Positions 34,083 to 43,021 of a DNA stretch of 64,000 nt are shown one piece after another. Numbering within the stretch: position 1 is the first letter of the stretch; each line of letters opens with the position of its first letter. The notes under the pieces were generated by a model, which saw only the letters and a program-made list of their open reading frames with translations, was not told the DNA's origin and made no database searches. The stretch is from Paenilisteria newyorkensis (GTDB taxonomy: Bacteria > Bacillota > Bacilli > Lactobacillales > Listeriaceae), in assembly GCF_000766145.1 (NCBI RefSeq), contig NZ_JNFB01000012.1:434001-498000 (forward strand), written 5' to 3'. A program made the translations under genes and the position numbers.

Positions 34083-36233
34083 TTATGCTTTGGCTTGGAC
34101 AGAAATCACGTCATCTTCTAGAACGGCAACTAGTGCTTTTGCTTCGGGTTGCTCAATCATGAAGTCAGCAATCGCGTCTTCTAGTTGTGATTGAATCGTT
34201 CTGCGTAATGGTCTTGCTCCGAAATTAGGATCGTAACCAATCTCGGCAAGTTTTTCTTTCACTGCTGTGTCTACCACCAAATCGATTTCTTGTGGTGCCA
34301 ACATATCATTCAAATCAGCGAGCATCAAGTCCACGATAACGAGGAGATGTTCTTTATCCAAGCTTTGGAACGTCACAATGGCATCCAACCGATTCAAAAA
34401 TTCAGGCTTGAAGTAATCGCCCAGTTTATCGAGGATTTCGGACTCTTTTTTCACGGCTTCAGCAGCGGTTGTCGCGAACCCAACGGAAGCTTCAGATAGC
34501 GTCGCACCAGCGTTACTTGTCATAATAATCACGGTATCTTTGAAGCTCACCGTACGACCTTGACTATCCGTTAAACGTCCATCCTCTAAAATTTGCAGGA
34601 ACATGTGCTGCACGTCAGGATGGGCTTTTTCCATTTCGTCGAGCAAAATAATGCTGTACGGGTTGCGGCGAACTTTCTCCGTTAACTGGCCCGCTTCTTC
34701 ATGACCAACGTAGCCAGGAGGGGAACCGATGAGTTTGGAAACGCTATGTTTTTCCATGTATTCACTCATATCTAGACGAATCATCGCGTCCTCGGAACCG
34801 AACATTTCAGAAGCAAGCGTCCGGCCAAGTTCTGTTTTTCCGACACCGGTTGGACCGACAAACAAGAAGGAACCGATAGGCCGATCTTTTTGCTTCAATC
34901 CAACGCGGCTACGGCGAATCGCTTTCGCTACTTTGGTAACAGCTTCTTCTTGACCGATGACCTTAGATTTCAAATTCGCTTCGAGGTTCTTCATCTTAGA
35001 TTGCTCGTCTTCTTGCAAACGACCGACTGGAATACCTGTTTTTTCTTCAATCAAGGCTTGAATATCAGCCGCATGAATCGTTGGTATATCGGACGGAGTG
35101 CCTTCTGCTTTGCGCTCTTTCAGTTTTGTAATTTCATCTCGAACCGACGCAGCTTCTTCATAATTTTCATTGCGAAGCGCGGCATCTTTTTGCTCCTCTA
35201 ATTTAATAATGCGCTCATTAATCGTATTCGGATCGATGTGCTCCAATGTTAAATTATATTTAGAACCAATTTCATCCATCAAATCAATCGCTTTATCTGG
35301 CAAATGGCGATCTTGAATATAGCGGTCGCTCAGTTTCGCAGCCGCCTCGATCGCATCTTGCGCATAATGCACGTGGTGGAATTCTTCATATTTCGGCTGT
35401 AAACCAGCTAAAATTGTAAGCGTTTCGTCAATCGTAGGCTCATCAACGAGTACCGGCTGGAATCGACGCTCGAGCGCGGCATCTTTTTCGATTTTGCGGT
35501 ATTCTTTCAGGGTAGTAGCGCCAATCATTTGAAGTTCGCCACGAGCAAGCGCGGGTTTCAAAATGTTTCCGGCGTCCATCGAACCTTCCGCAGAGCCAGC
35601 TCCGACAATTGTATGCACCTCATCGATAAACAAAATCGTGTTTTCATCGGCTTGCAATTCGCTAATCAGTTGTTTCATGCGCTCTTCGAATTGTCCGCGA
35701 ATCCCCGTATTGGAAACGAGGGAAGCAACGTCGAGCAAAATAACTTCCTTGTTTTGGAGTTTTGCAGGGACATTCCCAGCCACAATCGCATTGGCTAAAC
35801 CTTCAACGACCGCCGTTTTACCAACACCAGGTTCCCCGATAAGCACCGGATTATTTTTATTGCGCCGATTTAAAATTTCAATCATGCGTTGAATTTCCTC
35901 ATCACGGCCGATGACAGGATCAAGCTTCGCATCCCGAGCCATCGCCGTTAAATTCGTACCATATTCATCTAACAAACCACCGCGTCCGCCGCCAGCCGTT
36001 TGTGTTTTCACAGCTGTTTTGCGTTCCGGCTGCGCCTTTTGTTGACCACCAGCGATATTCGCAAAGAAATCATCCATTTGCGAGTAAAAATCATTTTGTC
36101 CACGAGGCGTTCCAGCAGATGCTCGGAATTGCGCGTAGCAATCAGGACACAACGGCATCTCCATTTTCTGACCATTCATGCTCATATATAGTTGAATTGT
36201 AGCTTCGTTTTGATTACAATTTTGACATTTCAT
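34083..36233 (-). CDS. clpE: ClpE, AAA+ ATPase subunit of the Clp protease
   Basis: About 716 residues. The N-terminal zinc finger, [13 protein letters not shown]...CPDCYAQF, identifies ClpE rather than ClpC. Then come two AAA+ modules: Walker A GEPGVGKT near residue 125 with [18 protein letters not shown], and Walker A GPTGVGKT near 455 with [15 protein letters not shown]; a UVR-type coiled segment ([31 protein letters not shown]-like) lies between. ClpE unfolds damaged proteins for ClpP during heat and other stress and helps restore repression by CtsR. ATG 36233 follows ATGGGAGG. Two CtsR operators lie upstream, at 36271-36287 and 36305-36321. Confidence 0.95.
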   Translation of the reverse strand: MKCQNCNQNEATIQLYMSMNGQKMEMPLCPDCYAQFRASAGTPRGQNDFYSQMDDFFANIAGGQQKAQPERKTAVKTQTAGGGRGGLLDEYGTNLTAMARDAKLDPVIGRDEEIQRMIEILNRRNKNNPVLIGEPGVGKTAVVEGLANAIVAGNVPAKLQNKEVILLDVASLVSNTGIRGQFEERMKQLISELQADENTILFIDEVHTIVGAGSAEGSMDAGNILKPALARGELQMIGATTLKEYRKIEKDAALERRFQPVLVDEPTIDETLTILAGLQPKYEEFHHVHYAQDAIEAAAKLSDRYIQDRHLPDKAIDLMDEIGSKYNLTLEHIDPNTINERIIKLEEQKDAALRNENYEEAASVRDEITKLKERKAEGTPSDIPTIHAADIQALIEEKTGIPVGRLQEDEQSKMKNLEANLKSKVIGQEEAVTKVAKAIRRSRVGLKQKDRPIGSFLFVGPTGVGKTELGRTLASEMFGSEDAMIRLDMSEYMEKHSVSKLIGSPPGYVGHEEAGQLTEKVRRNPYSIILLDEMEKAHPDVQHMFLQILEDGRLTDSQGRTVSFKDTVIIMTSNAGATLSEASVGFATTAAEAVKKESEILDKLGDYFKPEFLNRLDAIVTFQSLDKEHLLVIVDLMLADLNDMLAPQEIDLVVDTAVKEKLAEIGYDPNFGARPLRRTIQSQLEDAIADFMIEQPEAKALVAVLEDDVISVQAKA

Positions 36234-36270
36234 TTGAAAACCTCCCATAAGTTTTGAGATTAGGTCTGAC

Positions 36271-36287
36271 TTTGACTTTATTTGACC
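36271..36287 (-). promoter_or_regulatory. CtsR operator 1 upstream of clpE
   Basis: Read on the minus strand GGTCAAATAAAGTCAAA, a complete match to the CtsR heptad repeat (A/G)GTCAAA-NAN-(A/G)GTCAAA. It lies about 40 bases upstream of the clpE start. Confidence 0.9.
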
Positions 36288-36304
36288 TTATGTCATTATT
36301 ATAC

Positions 36305-36321
36305 TCTGACCAATATTGACT
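36305..36321 (-). promoter_or_regulatory. Degenerate CtsR operator 2 upstream of clpE
   Basis: Minus strand AGTCAATATTGGTCAGA, matching the CtsR repeat with a few mismatches, 17 bases upstream of operator 1. Tandem CtsR sites are typical of clpE promoters. Confidence 0.6.
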
Positions 36322-36336
36322 TTCAACTATTTTGCT

Positions 36337-36365
36337 CAAAAAAAGAATCCCCGCTAAGGAATTCT
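36337..36365 (-). terminator. Terminator after the GNAT gene
   Basis: On the minus strand GAATTCC pairs with GGGATTC (one G-U) around a short loop and is followed by a run of T. It separates the acetyltransferase gene from the clpE promoter. Confidence 0.6.
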
Positions 36366-36376
36366 CATGGTCATTA

Positions 36377-36808
36377 TTATAATCGTTTCTGCATATCTTT
36401 ATGCTCAATTCCTGCATCCATAAAAATATCAGAACACACTTCGTAGCCCAACTTCTCGTAAAACGGAATCGCTGTTGTTTGCGCGCCAAGCTTCAATAAA
36501 GTAACGTTTTGCGCGCGTGCTTCTTGCTCGATGGCTTCGATAATACGGCGGCCACTTCCTTTTTTGCGGGCCACTTTGCGAGCACAGATACGTTCTACTT
36601 TTCCGTATTCAGGCAATGCGCGGAATCGTCCAGTGGCAAGCGCCGTGCCATCCTCGTCGTAATCCACAAACATAACGGTTGAAGCCAGCGCGTCGAACTC
36701 GTCCCACTCTAACTCCGGATCCACTTTTTGCTCGAGGACAAATACCTCATTTCGAATGTCAAATGCATCTTGTTTCCCTTTTTTATCTATTACTTGCTTT
36801 ACTGCCAT
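36377..36808 (-). CDS. GNAT family N-acetyltransferase (YjcF-like)
   Basis: 143 residues with the acetyl-CoA-binding GNAT core: RNEVFVLEQKVDPELEWDEFDALASTV at the N-terminus, then VERICARKVARKKGSGRRIIEAIEQEARAQN with the R/Q-x-x-G-x-G/A motif variant near residue 80, and LGAQTTAIPFYEKLGYEVCSDIFMDAGIEHKDMQ. That last stretch resembles YjcF of Bacillus. Substrate unknown. AGGAGG precedes ATG 36808, and the gene follows an esterase 15 bases upstream; the same gene neighbourhood (yjcF, yjcH) exists in Bacillus. Confidence 0.85.
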   Translation of the reverse strand: MAVKQVIDKKGKQDAFDIRNEVFVLEQKVDPELEWDEFDALASTVMFVDYDEDGTALATGRFRALPEYGKVERICARKVARKKGSGRRIIEAIEQEARAQNVTLLKLGAQTTAIPFYEKLGYEVCSDIFMDAGIEHKDMQKRL

Positions 36809-36823
36809 GCTCCTTATTCCTCC

Positions 36824-37573
36824 TTAAACGGTCATATCTTCTGTTTCAAATTGCTCTTTATCTAACATAAATTGTAGCGCTTCTTTGACGAATGGTTGCC
36901 AGTACTTCCAGCGATGCTTGCCTTCAAACTCTTGGAAATAATACTCAAAACCGCGCGCCTCTAAAATGCGATGGAGTGCCAAATTCGGCTCTAGAAAATT
37001 CGCTACATCATTATCCGTCGTAGGAACCTCTGTTTCTTCACTACCAATCACGTGGAAAATTTTAACGAGTGCGGGGTTTGCTTTATTCGCAAGTTCCATC
37101 AGCTCATCCGTCACCAGTGGCGAATGCAAAATCGCGTTACCAAACGTGTGCGGATATTTCAAGGCAGCTTTCAAGGATACACTGGCACCAAGGGAATCAC
37201 CCATCAAGAAACGACTTGCTCCCATATGATAGGTCGGAAAGTTAGCTTCAATGTAAGGCACGAGTTCATGCGCCAAAAAGCGAATATAGGCTTCGTTTTG
37301 CGCCCCATTAGGATGGTACTTCGCGCGTCGATCTTCCACTGTTTTGTAAGGAATCCCAACAAAAATGGCTTCCTGAATCTGCTTGCTCTCCGCTAATTCA
37401 TCCGCGAAACGCGCTAACTTGCCAAACTGGAAATAGTCTTTGCCATCTTGTACTAAGAAAAAAGGGTACTTTGAAAGCGGCGAAAACGTTGGCGGTAAAT
37501 AAATTAATAAGTCCAATTCCTCGTTTAAAACATTACTCCAAATCTTTTGTTCCAACATTTTTGCATCTGCCAT
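36824..37573 (-). CDS. Alpha/beta-hydrolase esterase (YjcH-like)
   Basis: 249 residues. The nucleophile elbow reads FLMGDSLGASVSLKAA near residue 123 (G-D-S-L-G), a variant of GxSxG, followed by the fold's YPHTFGNAILHSPLV. The N-terminal beta strands (LDLLIYLPPTFSPLSKYPFFLVQDGKDYFQFGK) and the late histidine region (EFEGKHRWKYWQPFVKEAL) match the Esterase D/putative esterase family, where the His near residue 220 would complete the triad. Likely cytoplasmic; substrate unknown. GGGGGAC precedes ATG 37573. Probably co-transcribed with the acetyltransferase. Confidence 0.85.
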   Translation of the reverse strand: MADAKMLEQKIWSNVLNEELDLLIYLPPTFSPLSKYPFFLVQDGKDYFQFGKLARFADELAESKQIQEAIFVGIPYKTVEDRRAKYHPNGAQNEAYIRFLAHELVPYIEANFPTYHMGASRFLMGDSLGASVSLKAALKYPHTFGNAILHSPLVTDELMELANKANPALVKIFHVIGSEETEVPTTDNDVANFLEPNLALHRILEARGFEYYFQEFEGKHRWKYWQPFVKEALQFMLDKEQFETEDMTV

Positions 37574-37762
37574 TTGTGTAGTCCCCCTTCTTTATTCATT
37601 GTCCGAATTATTAGATAATAACTTGTGAGTAAGACAATGCAACCATATTTCGATAACGTATTTACATTCTACCACAAAATGAAATCAATGGGGAAACTTT
37701 TGCTTAAATAATCAGTTTTTTTTCAAAAGATTGCGTGTCTTTTTTCAAATCGCGCAGAGTTA

Positions 37763-37771
37763 TGATATAAT
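37763..37771 (+). promoter_or_regulatory. Extended -10 promoter before ilvE
   Basis: TGATATAAT (extended -10) ends 39 bases before the ilvE start, with a weak TTTCAA -35 at 37743-37748 and 17-base spacing. No T-box or other leader fits in the remaining space. Confidence 0.55.
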
Positions 37772-37810
37772 GAACAAATCAAATAATAGAAGAAAAAGGG
37801 TGGGAATCGC

Positions 37811-38833
37811 ATGAGTAGTAAGGATATTGATTGGAGCACACTTGGTTTTGAATATATTAAAACGGATTTGCGCTATGTGTCTATTTGGGAAAATGGCAAG
37901 TGGGATGAGGGGACATTAACAGAAGATAATGTCGTGCATATCGCAGAAGGCTCTACGGCGATTCACTACGGACAGCAGTGTTTTGAAGGCTTGAAGGCAT
38001 ATCGTTGTAAAGATGGATCGATTAATTTATTCCGTCCAGATCAGAATGCAAAACGGATGAAGCGCAGTTGTGATCGGTTATTGATGCCAGAATTTCCTGA
38101 GGATCGCTTTATTGAGGCGTGTAAACAGGTGGTGGCGGCAAACGAAGATTACATGCCGCCATACGGTTCAGGCGGAACGATGTATTTGCGCCCTTATTTA
38201 ATCGGAATTGGCGATAATCTAGGAGTTCGGACGGCACCTAAGTTCATGTTTTCTGTCTTTTGTTGCCCAGTTGGTCCTTATTTCAAAGGTGGTTTAAATC
38301 CGACGAACTTCATTATTTCCGAGTACGATCGCGCGGCGCCAAACGGTACCGGAGCGGCAAAAGTTGGCGGTAACTACGCAGCCAGCCTCTATCCAGGAAA
38401 AATTGCGAAAGATCGCGAGTTCAGCGATTGCATTTACTTGGATCCAGCGACGCACAAAAAAATTGAAGAAGTAGGAGCGGCGAATTTCTTCGGTATTACA
38501 AAAGATAACCGTTTTGTGACGCCATTCTCGCCATCTATTTTGCCAAGTATTACGAAATATTCGTTGCTTTATTTGGCGGAGCATCGTTTAGGCATGAAGG
38601 CCGAGGAAAGCGATGTCTATATAGATAAATTGGACGAGTTCACGGAGGCCGGAGCATGTGGTACGGCCGCTGTTATTTCGCCAATTGGTGGGATTCAGAA
38701 TGGGGATGATTTCCATGTGTTTTATAGTGAGACAGAAGTTGGGCCAGTAACGAAGCAATTATATGACGAGCTTTGCGGCATCCAATTTGGCGATGTAGAA
38801 GCGCCTGAAGGTTGGATTTATAAGGTGAAGTAA
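37811..38833 (+). CDS. ilvE: Branched-chain amino acid aminotransferase
   Basis: 340 residues of the fold-type IV PLP aminotransferase family, BCAT type II. The PLP lysine is in NGTGAAKVGGNYAASLYPGK near residue 184; GQQCFEGLKAYRCKDGSINLFRPDQNAKRM near 57 and MYLRPYLIGIGDNLGV near 122 are family landmarks, and the C-terminal LDEFTEAGACGTAAVISPIGGIQ segment completes the active site. It interconverts Leu, Ile and Val with their 2-oxo acids. A small membrane-protein gene follows at once. In Listeria ilvE lies close to the same efflux, peptidase and peroxidase genes. Confidence 0.95.
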   Translation: MSSKDIDWSTLGFEYIKTDLRYVSIWENGKWDEGTLTEDNVVHIAEGSTAIHYGQQCFEGLKAYRCKDGSINLFRPDQNAKRMKRSCDRLLMPEFPEDRFIEACKQVVAANEDYMPPYGSGGTMYLRPYLIGIGDNLGVRTAPKFMFSVFCCPVGPYFKGGLNPTNFIISEYDRAAPNGTGAAKVGGNYAASLYPGKIAKDREFSDCIYLDPATHKKIEEVGAANFFGITKDNRFVTPFSPSILPSITKYSLLYLAEHRLGMKAEESDVYIDKLDEFTEAGACGTAAVISPIGGIQNGDDFHVFYSETEVGPVTKQLYDELCGIQFGDVEAPEGWIYKVK

Positions 38834-38834
38834 G

Positions 38835-39077
38835 TTGTTAGTGAGAATAGTGTCTTTAAGTTTTGCCATATTGAGTATGCTAGCTTGGATGCCGAATATT
38901 GTATTTCAAATGGCGTCACTATGGTTTTTAATGAGTATCCCATTCGCGGTAATTGGTTTTTGTTTTGCGATGGCGGTTAAATCGAAAGGCTTGATTATTG
39001 CCAATGTTGTCATGTTTTTTAGCATTCCGATTGTGATATATGGCATGTATATATTGGAGTGGATTGAATCTATATGA
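38835..39077 (+). CDS. Small hydrophobic membrane protein, 80 residues
   Basis: Unrecognised. About 80 residues with two or three transmembrane helices (IVSLSFAILSMLAWMPNIVF, LWFLMSIPFAVIGFCFAMAV, LIIANVVMFFSIPIVIYGMYIL) and a short Lys-rich loop. The predicted start is TTG 38835, one base after the ilvE stop, with AAGGTGA at 38823-38829 inside ilvE as its ribosome binding site, so it would be translationally coupled. A strong terminator follows. The topology and coupling support a real gene, but no family was identified. Confidence 0.65.
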   Translation: MLVRIVSLSFAILSMLAWMPNIVFQMASLWFLMSIPFAVIGFCFAMAVKSKGLIIANVVMFFSIPIVIYGMYILEWIESI

Positions 39078-39125
39078 AAAAAGCGCTACAAAATCTGAAC
39101 CTAGATTTTGTAGCGCTTCTTTTTT
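39076..39125. terminator. Strong bidirectional terminator
   Basis: A stem of about 20 bp (GAAAAAAGCGCTACAAAATC and its complement) around a 6-base loop with a T run. It separates the ilvE transcript from the convergent efflux gene. Confidence 0.9.
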
Positions 39126-39127
39126 GC

Positions 39128-40603
39128 TTAATTCCCCGAAACGTGTTTTTTCGGTAATATAAAATGAATCGCGTAGCTGAGTAGGCAGCAGGCGAACATG
39201 GCCCAGAATACCATGTGGAGTCCGCTGTATAGCACGTCTCGCAGTGGTTCAATCAGGGCGGGATCAACGTTTCCAGATGTTTGTGGACTGATAAGCTGAT
39301 TCAAATTATCTCGATTCACGCCAGTTGCGGCATCCTTAAATCCATTCGCCAAAACGGAGTTGAAAATCGTTCCAAATACAGCGACACCAATCGTTTGGCC
39401 GACTGTTCGGAATAGCGTATTGGAAGCCGTCGCGATTCCTGTCTGATCTTTTCGCACGGCGTCTTGAACGGTGACGGTTGTCGTCGTGAAGATAATTCCG
39501 AATCCAAAGCCCATCAAGGCGCTGTCAAGATAGAAATACAGGTCCGGCGTCGTACTCGGAAACAGGGCTAAGAAAAGTCCGCTGACCGTCGCGATAATCA
39601 CGCCAAGCCCAACCGTGTGGCGATTCCCAATGGACATGAGGAGCCGTCCGCCGATAAAGGAACCGATAATCCAGCTCACCGACAGCGGTGCAATCATCAG
39701 ACCGGCAATCATGGCGCCGTGCCCCATCATGCCTTGCGCCCACATTGGAATGTACACGTTGATGCCAATCAAAAACGCGCTCACCAGGAAGCCGATCAAG
39801 TTTCCAATCAGCACGACTGGATTTTTAAATAAAACAAACGGCATGATTGGGTCCTGCGCTCGTTTTTCGGCGTAGTAAAAACCGATGAATAGTGCCACGG
39901 AAACGAGGAGTAACACAATGATGAGTGGTTCTAGCCAATTTAGCGTCTCGCCAGCGCGTTGCAAAGCGAATAATAGGCTCAAAAGCGCGACGGTGAATAG
40001 TGTTGTTCCTAAGTAATCGATCGGTAGTTTGACGCGGACGAGATGTTCTTTTAAGTACATTGAAATCAAGATAATCGTGGCGATTCCAACAGGTACATTG
40101 ATGAAGAAAATCCAATGCCAGGATAGCTGGTCGACTAAAAAACCACCAAGTAATGGTCCAAAAACCCCAGCGATTCCCCATGCGGCACCCATGAAACCAA
40201 GCACTTTTGCACGTTTTTCGAAAGGGTATACATCGGCGATAATCGTCATCGTTGTCGGTAAAATTCCGCCTGCTCCGATTCCTTGGATTGCCCTAAAAAT
40301 AATTAACTGCTCCATCGTTTGCGCAAAGCCACAAAGCGAGGAACCAATAATGAAAATAACGGTCGCGATGATAAATATTTTTTTGCGGCCGAATAAATCG
40401 GATAATTTTCCGTAAATTGGGACAGTAACGGCCGAAGTAAGGAGGTAAATCGAGAAAATCCAGTTCATCAGCTCGATGCCATGTAAGGCGCTTACAATCG
40501 TAGGCATCGCCGTACTAACAATCGTTCCCTCAATCGCGGCCATAAAAGTAGCCACAAAAACAGCAATCGTGACGGCTGTTCTTTTTGTATTCGTTGTTTC
40601 CAT
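39128..40603 (-). CDS. MFS multidrug efflux transporter, DHA2 (EmrB/QacA) family
   Basis: About 491 residues with 14 predicted helices. Motifs: the N-terminal [22 protein letters not shown] (DHA2 motif D1), the loop 2-3 motif [14 protein letters not shown], and the [61 protein letters not shown] block (motif C, antiporter). It exports drugs or toxic compounds by proton antiport; specificity is unknown. ATG 40603 follows AAAGGAG; the upstream ATG at 40624 lacks a site. No local regulator is seen. In Listeria an orthologue occupies the same place between ilvE and the M42 peptidase. Confidence 0.92.
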   Translation of the reverse strand: METTNTKRTAVTIAVFVATFMAAIEGTIVSTAMPTIVSALHGIELMNWIFSIYLLTSAVTVPIYGKLSDLFGRKKIFIIATVIFIIGSSLCGFAQTMEQLIIFRAIQGIGAGGILPTTMTIIADVYPFEKRAKVLGFMGAAWGIAGVFGPLLGGFLVDQLSWHWIFFINVPVGIATIILISMYLKEHLVRVKLPIDYLGTTLFTVALLSLLFALQRAGETLNWLEPLIIVLLLVSVALFIGFYYAEKRAQDPIMPFVLFKNPVVLIGNLIGFLVSAFLIGINVYIPMWAQGMMGHGAMIAGLMIAPLSVSWIIGSFIGGRLLMSIGNRHTVGLGVIIATVSGLFLALFPSTTPDLYFYLDSALMGFGFGIIFTTTTVTVQDAVRKDQTGIATASNTLFRTVGQTIGVAVFGTIFNSVLANGFKDAATGVNRDNLNQLISPQTSGNVDPALIEPLRDVLYSGLHMVFWAMFACCLLSYAIHFILPKKHVSGN

Positions 40604-40735
40604 TTTGATAAAAACTCCTTTCACACATCGTTAAAATTATAACATAACTCGAAATGAAAAAGCAGGATAGCCGTCATTATTTTGAAAAAGAGGTATAATG
40701 GAACATGAGAAGAAAGTGTGAGGAGGAATGGAAGC

Positions 40736-41788
40736 ATGGCGTTTGAACCAAATACGTTAGAGACGATGCGTTTGATCAAGGATTTGACATCGATACCGAG
40801 CCCGACTGGGAACACGGAGCAGGTACTGGCCTTCGTCGAAAATTACTTAAAAGAGGTGGGAATCGCGAGTACGCGAAATAATAAAGGCGCGTTACTTGTT
40901 CGCATTCCTGGAAAAGATGACACGAAACAGCGGATGTTGACGGCGCACGTGGATACGCTTGGTGCGATGATTAAAGAAGTGAAAGCAGACGGTCGTTTGG
41001 CGATTAACCTGATTGGCGGATACCGCTTTAACGCGATTGAAGGCGAGTACTGTACGATTGAAACGAGCGATGGCAAGCGGTACACAGGAACTATTTTGAT
41101 GCACCAGACGTCGGTTCACGTGTATCAAGATGCTGGAACGGCCGCGCGTGACGCGAAAAACATTGAAATTCGCTTGGATGCTAAAGTGTTTAACCGCGAA
41201 GACGTGGCTAAACTTGGCATCGGTGTCGGCGATTTTGTTTCCCTTGACCCACGCGTGGAAATTATCAACGAGGAGTTCATTAAATCGCGTCATTTGGACG
41301 ACAAAGCGAGCGTTGCGATTTTGCTAACACTTTTGAAAAAATTACAACAAGACGGCGCGGAGTTACCGTATACAACGAACTTTTTGATTTCAAATAACGA
41401 AGAAATTGGCTACGGCGGGAATTCGAATATCCCACCAGAAACCATTGAATACCTAGCTATCGACATGGGCGCGCTCGGAGATGGCCAAGCATCCGATGAG
41501 TACACCGTTTCGATTTGTGCCAAAGACGGTAGCGGCCCGTATCACTACGGTTTGCGGAAAAATCTAGTCCAGCTTTGCGAGGAGAATGGTATCGATTATA
41601 AAGTCGATATTTATCCATTTTACAGTTCCGATGCGAGTGCGGCGATCAAGGCCGGTTTTGACATTGTGCACGGCCTAATTGGTCCAGGAATCGACGCGAG
41701 TCATGCGTACGAGCGGACACACCGCGATTCTTTATACCACACAGAGAAATTAGTGTACGCGTATTTATTTTCTGAAATAGTGAAATAG
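40736..41788 (+). CDS. M42 family glutamyl aminopeptidase
   Basis: About 350 residues of the M42 metallopeptidase family. Metal and catalytic sites: MLTAHVDTLGAMIKEV near residue 65, SRHLDDKASVAILLTLL near 182 with the bridging Asp, and LISNNEEIGYGGNSNIP near 215 with the catalytic Glu pair; then YLAIDMGALGDGQASDEYTVSICAKDGSGPYHYGLRKNL and HAYERTHRDSLYHT near the end. It forms large tetrahedral complexes in known members and trims N-terminal acidic or hydrophobic residues from peptides. ATG 40736 follows AGGAGG at 40721-40726. It is followed 12 bases later by gpx, likely in one transcript. Confidence 0.93.
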   Translation: MAFEPNTLETMRLIKDLTSIPSPTGNTEQVLAFVENYLKEVGIASTRNNKGALLVRIPGKDDTKQRMLTAHVDTLGAMIKEVKADGRLAINLIGGYRFNAIEGEYCTIETSDGKRYTGTILMHQTSVHVYQDAGTAARDAKNIEIRLDAKVFNREDVAKLGIGVGDFVSLDPRVEIINEEFIKSRHLDDKASVAILLTLLKKLQQDGAELPYTTNFLISNNEEIGYGGNSNIPPETIEYLAIDMGALGDGQASDEYTVSICAKDGSGPYHYGLRKNLVQLCEENGIDYKVDIYPFYSSDASAAIKAGFDIVHGLIGPGIDASHAYERTHRDSLYHTEKLVYAYLFSEIVK

Positions 41789-41800
41789 GAGGAGAAGACT

Positions 41801-42274
41801 ATGTCCATTTTTGAATTAGAACAAGAAACGCTTCACGGTGAAAAAGTATCGCTAGATCAGTATAAAGGTGAGGTTGTGGTCGTTGTGAATACAGCGAGCA
41901 AATGCGGTTTTACCCCACAATATGAGGAATTGGAAAAACTGTATCAGGAATATAAGGACAAGGGATTCACCGTTTTAGGATTCCCATCCGATAGTTTTAT
42001 GAACCAAGAACTCGATACAGCTGGTGAAATCGAGGAATTTTGCAAAATTAATTACGGCGTGACCTTCCCACTTTTCGCGAAGTCCAAAGTACGAGGCTCC
42101 GATATCAACCCCGTCTTTGAAATCCTGACGAAGCAGAAAAAAGGCTTGCTAGGCGGCGGAATCAAATGGAATTTCACGAAGTTCCTGCTAGACCGCGATG
42201 GCAATGTCGTCGAACGCTTCGCACCAAAAGACAGCCCACTTGAAATGAAAGCAAAAATCGAAGCACTATTATAG
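41801..42274 (+). CDS. gpx: Glutathione peroxidase-like thiol peroxidase (Cys type)
   Basis: 157 residues of the thioredoxin-fold GPx family. The active-site motif reads NTASKCGFTPQYEELEKLYQEY with Cys (residue about 35) in place of selenocysteine; the FPSDSFMNQELDTAGEIEEFC and KWNFTKFLLDRDGNVVERFAP motifs supply the conserved Gln and Trp. In Gram-positive bacteria such enzymes usually take electrons from thioredoxin or bacillithiol rather than glutathione. It reduces hydrogen peroxide and organic hydroperoxides. AGGAGG-like site precedes ATG 41801; a terminator follows. Confidence 0.94.
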   Translation: MSIFELEQETLHGEKVSLDQYKGEVVVVVNTASKCGFTPQYEELEKLYQEYKDKGFTVLGFPSDSFMNQELDTAGEIEEFCKINYGVTFPLFAKSKVRGSDINPVFEILTKQKKGLLGGGIKWNFTKFLLDRDGNVVERFAPKDSPLEMKAKIEALL

Positions 42275-42283
42275 TAAATTCTG

Positions 42284-42312
42284 AGTCGAATCTTCCATGG
42301 TTCGGCTTTTTT
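42284..42312 (+). terminator. Terminator after gpx
   Basis: AGTCGAATC pairs with GGTTCGGCT (with G-U pairs) around 5 bases, followed by TTTTTT. Confidence 0.75.
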
Positions 42313-42430
42313 AGTTGTTTTTTCTACTGATTTATTTGGAAGGTGCTCAAAACTTAGCTTGTTAGTGAGGGGAGTATTTGGTAAGATAGTAATGAGGCTA
42401 TAGTGCTTGTATTGGAATGGAGGTATGATG

Positions 42431-42973
42431 ATGACACTATTTGGATATCCAATCGAGACGGTGTATTTCACAGTGCTGGTGGTTGTCGGGATTATTATTT
42501 TGATCGATGTTTTGACAGCGCTTATATTTTCTGTTGGGATGATCAGTTTTGTGCTGGATTTACTACCAATTCCGGGTTCTGTTTTACTTTATTTTCTGGG
42601 ATTCGCATCGGCGACGGGATATTGTGGCGAGAGGTATACGTCCTTTTCCAGTCTGAGTATTCTGATTGTGGCGATTGTAGTGGGGATTGCTTTTTCATCG
42701 ATTCTTTACTTCGGAATTCTCCTGCCGCTTTCGAAAAAGAGTGATTCGATTGCGTATGAGACGAAGGATTTAGAGGGGAAGGTCGCGAAAGTGATTACAC
42801 CTGTTCCAAAAGACGGTTTTGGCGAAGTGATTGTCGAAATGAATGCCGGCAATATTTCCAAGGCTGCCAAAAGTGATGAAAATGAGCCAATCGGACGGGA
42901 TGAAACGGTGTTGATTATCGATGCCACGGATTCTTTCGTGACGGTTGTGCCGTATGAGCCATTTTTGAAATAA
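42431..42973 (+). CDS. yuaF: NfeD-like membrane protein (YuaF type)
   Basis: About 180 residues: several N-terminal hydrophobic helices, then a cytoplasmic OB-fold-like domain (LEGKVAKVITPVPKDGFGEVIVEMNAGNISKAAKSDENEPIGRDETVLIIDATDSFVTVVPYEPF). This layout matches the short NfeD proteins found next to flotillin. YuaF and FloT of Bacillus act together at membrane microdomains. Three in-frame ATGs follow one another; ATG 42431 has the best spacing to GGAGG at 42419-42423. The flotillin gene follows 48 bases downstream, so the pair forms an operon. Confidence 0.85.
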   Translation: MTLFGYPIETVYFTVLVVVGIIILIDVLTALIFSVGMISFVLDLLPIPGSVLLYFLGFASATGYCGERYTSFSSLSILIVAIVVGIAFSSILYFGILLPLSKKSDSIAYETKDLEGKVAKVITPVPKDGFGEVIVEMNAGNISKAAKSDENEPIGRDETVLIIDATDSFVTVVPYEPFLK

Positions 42974-43021
42974 AGAGGGCCTCGTTTTAAAAACAGAGAC
43001 GACAAGGAGGAATTACTAAAA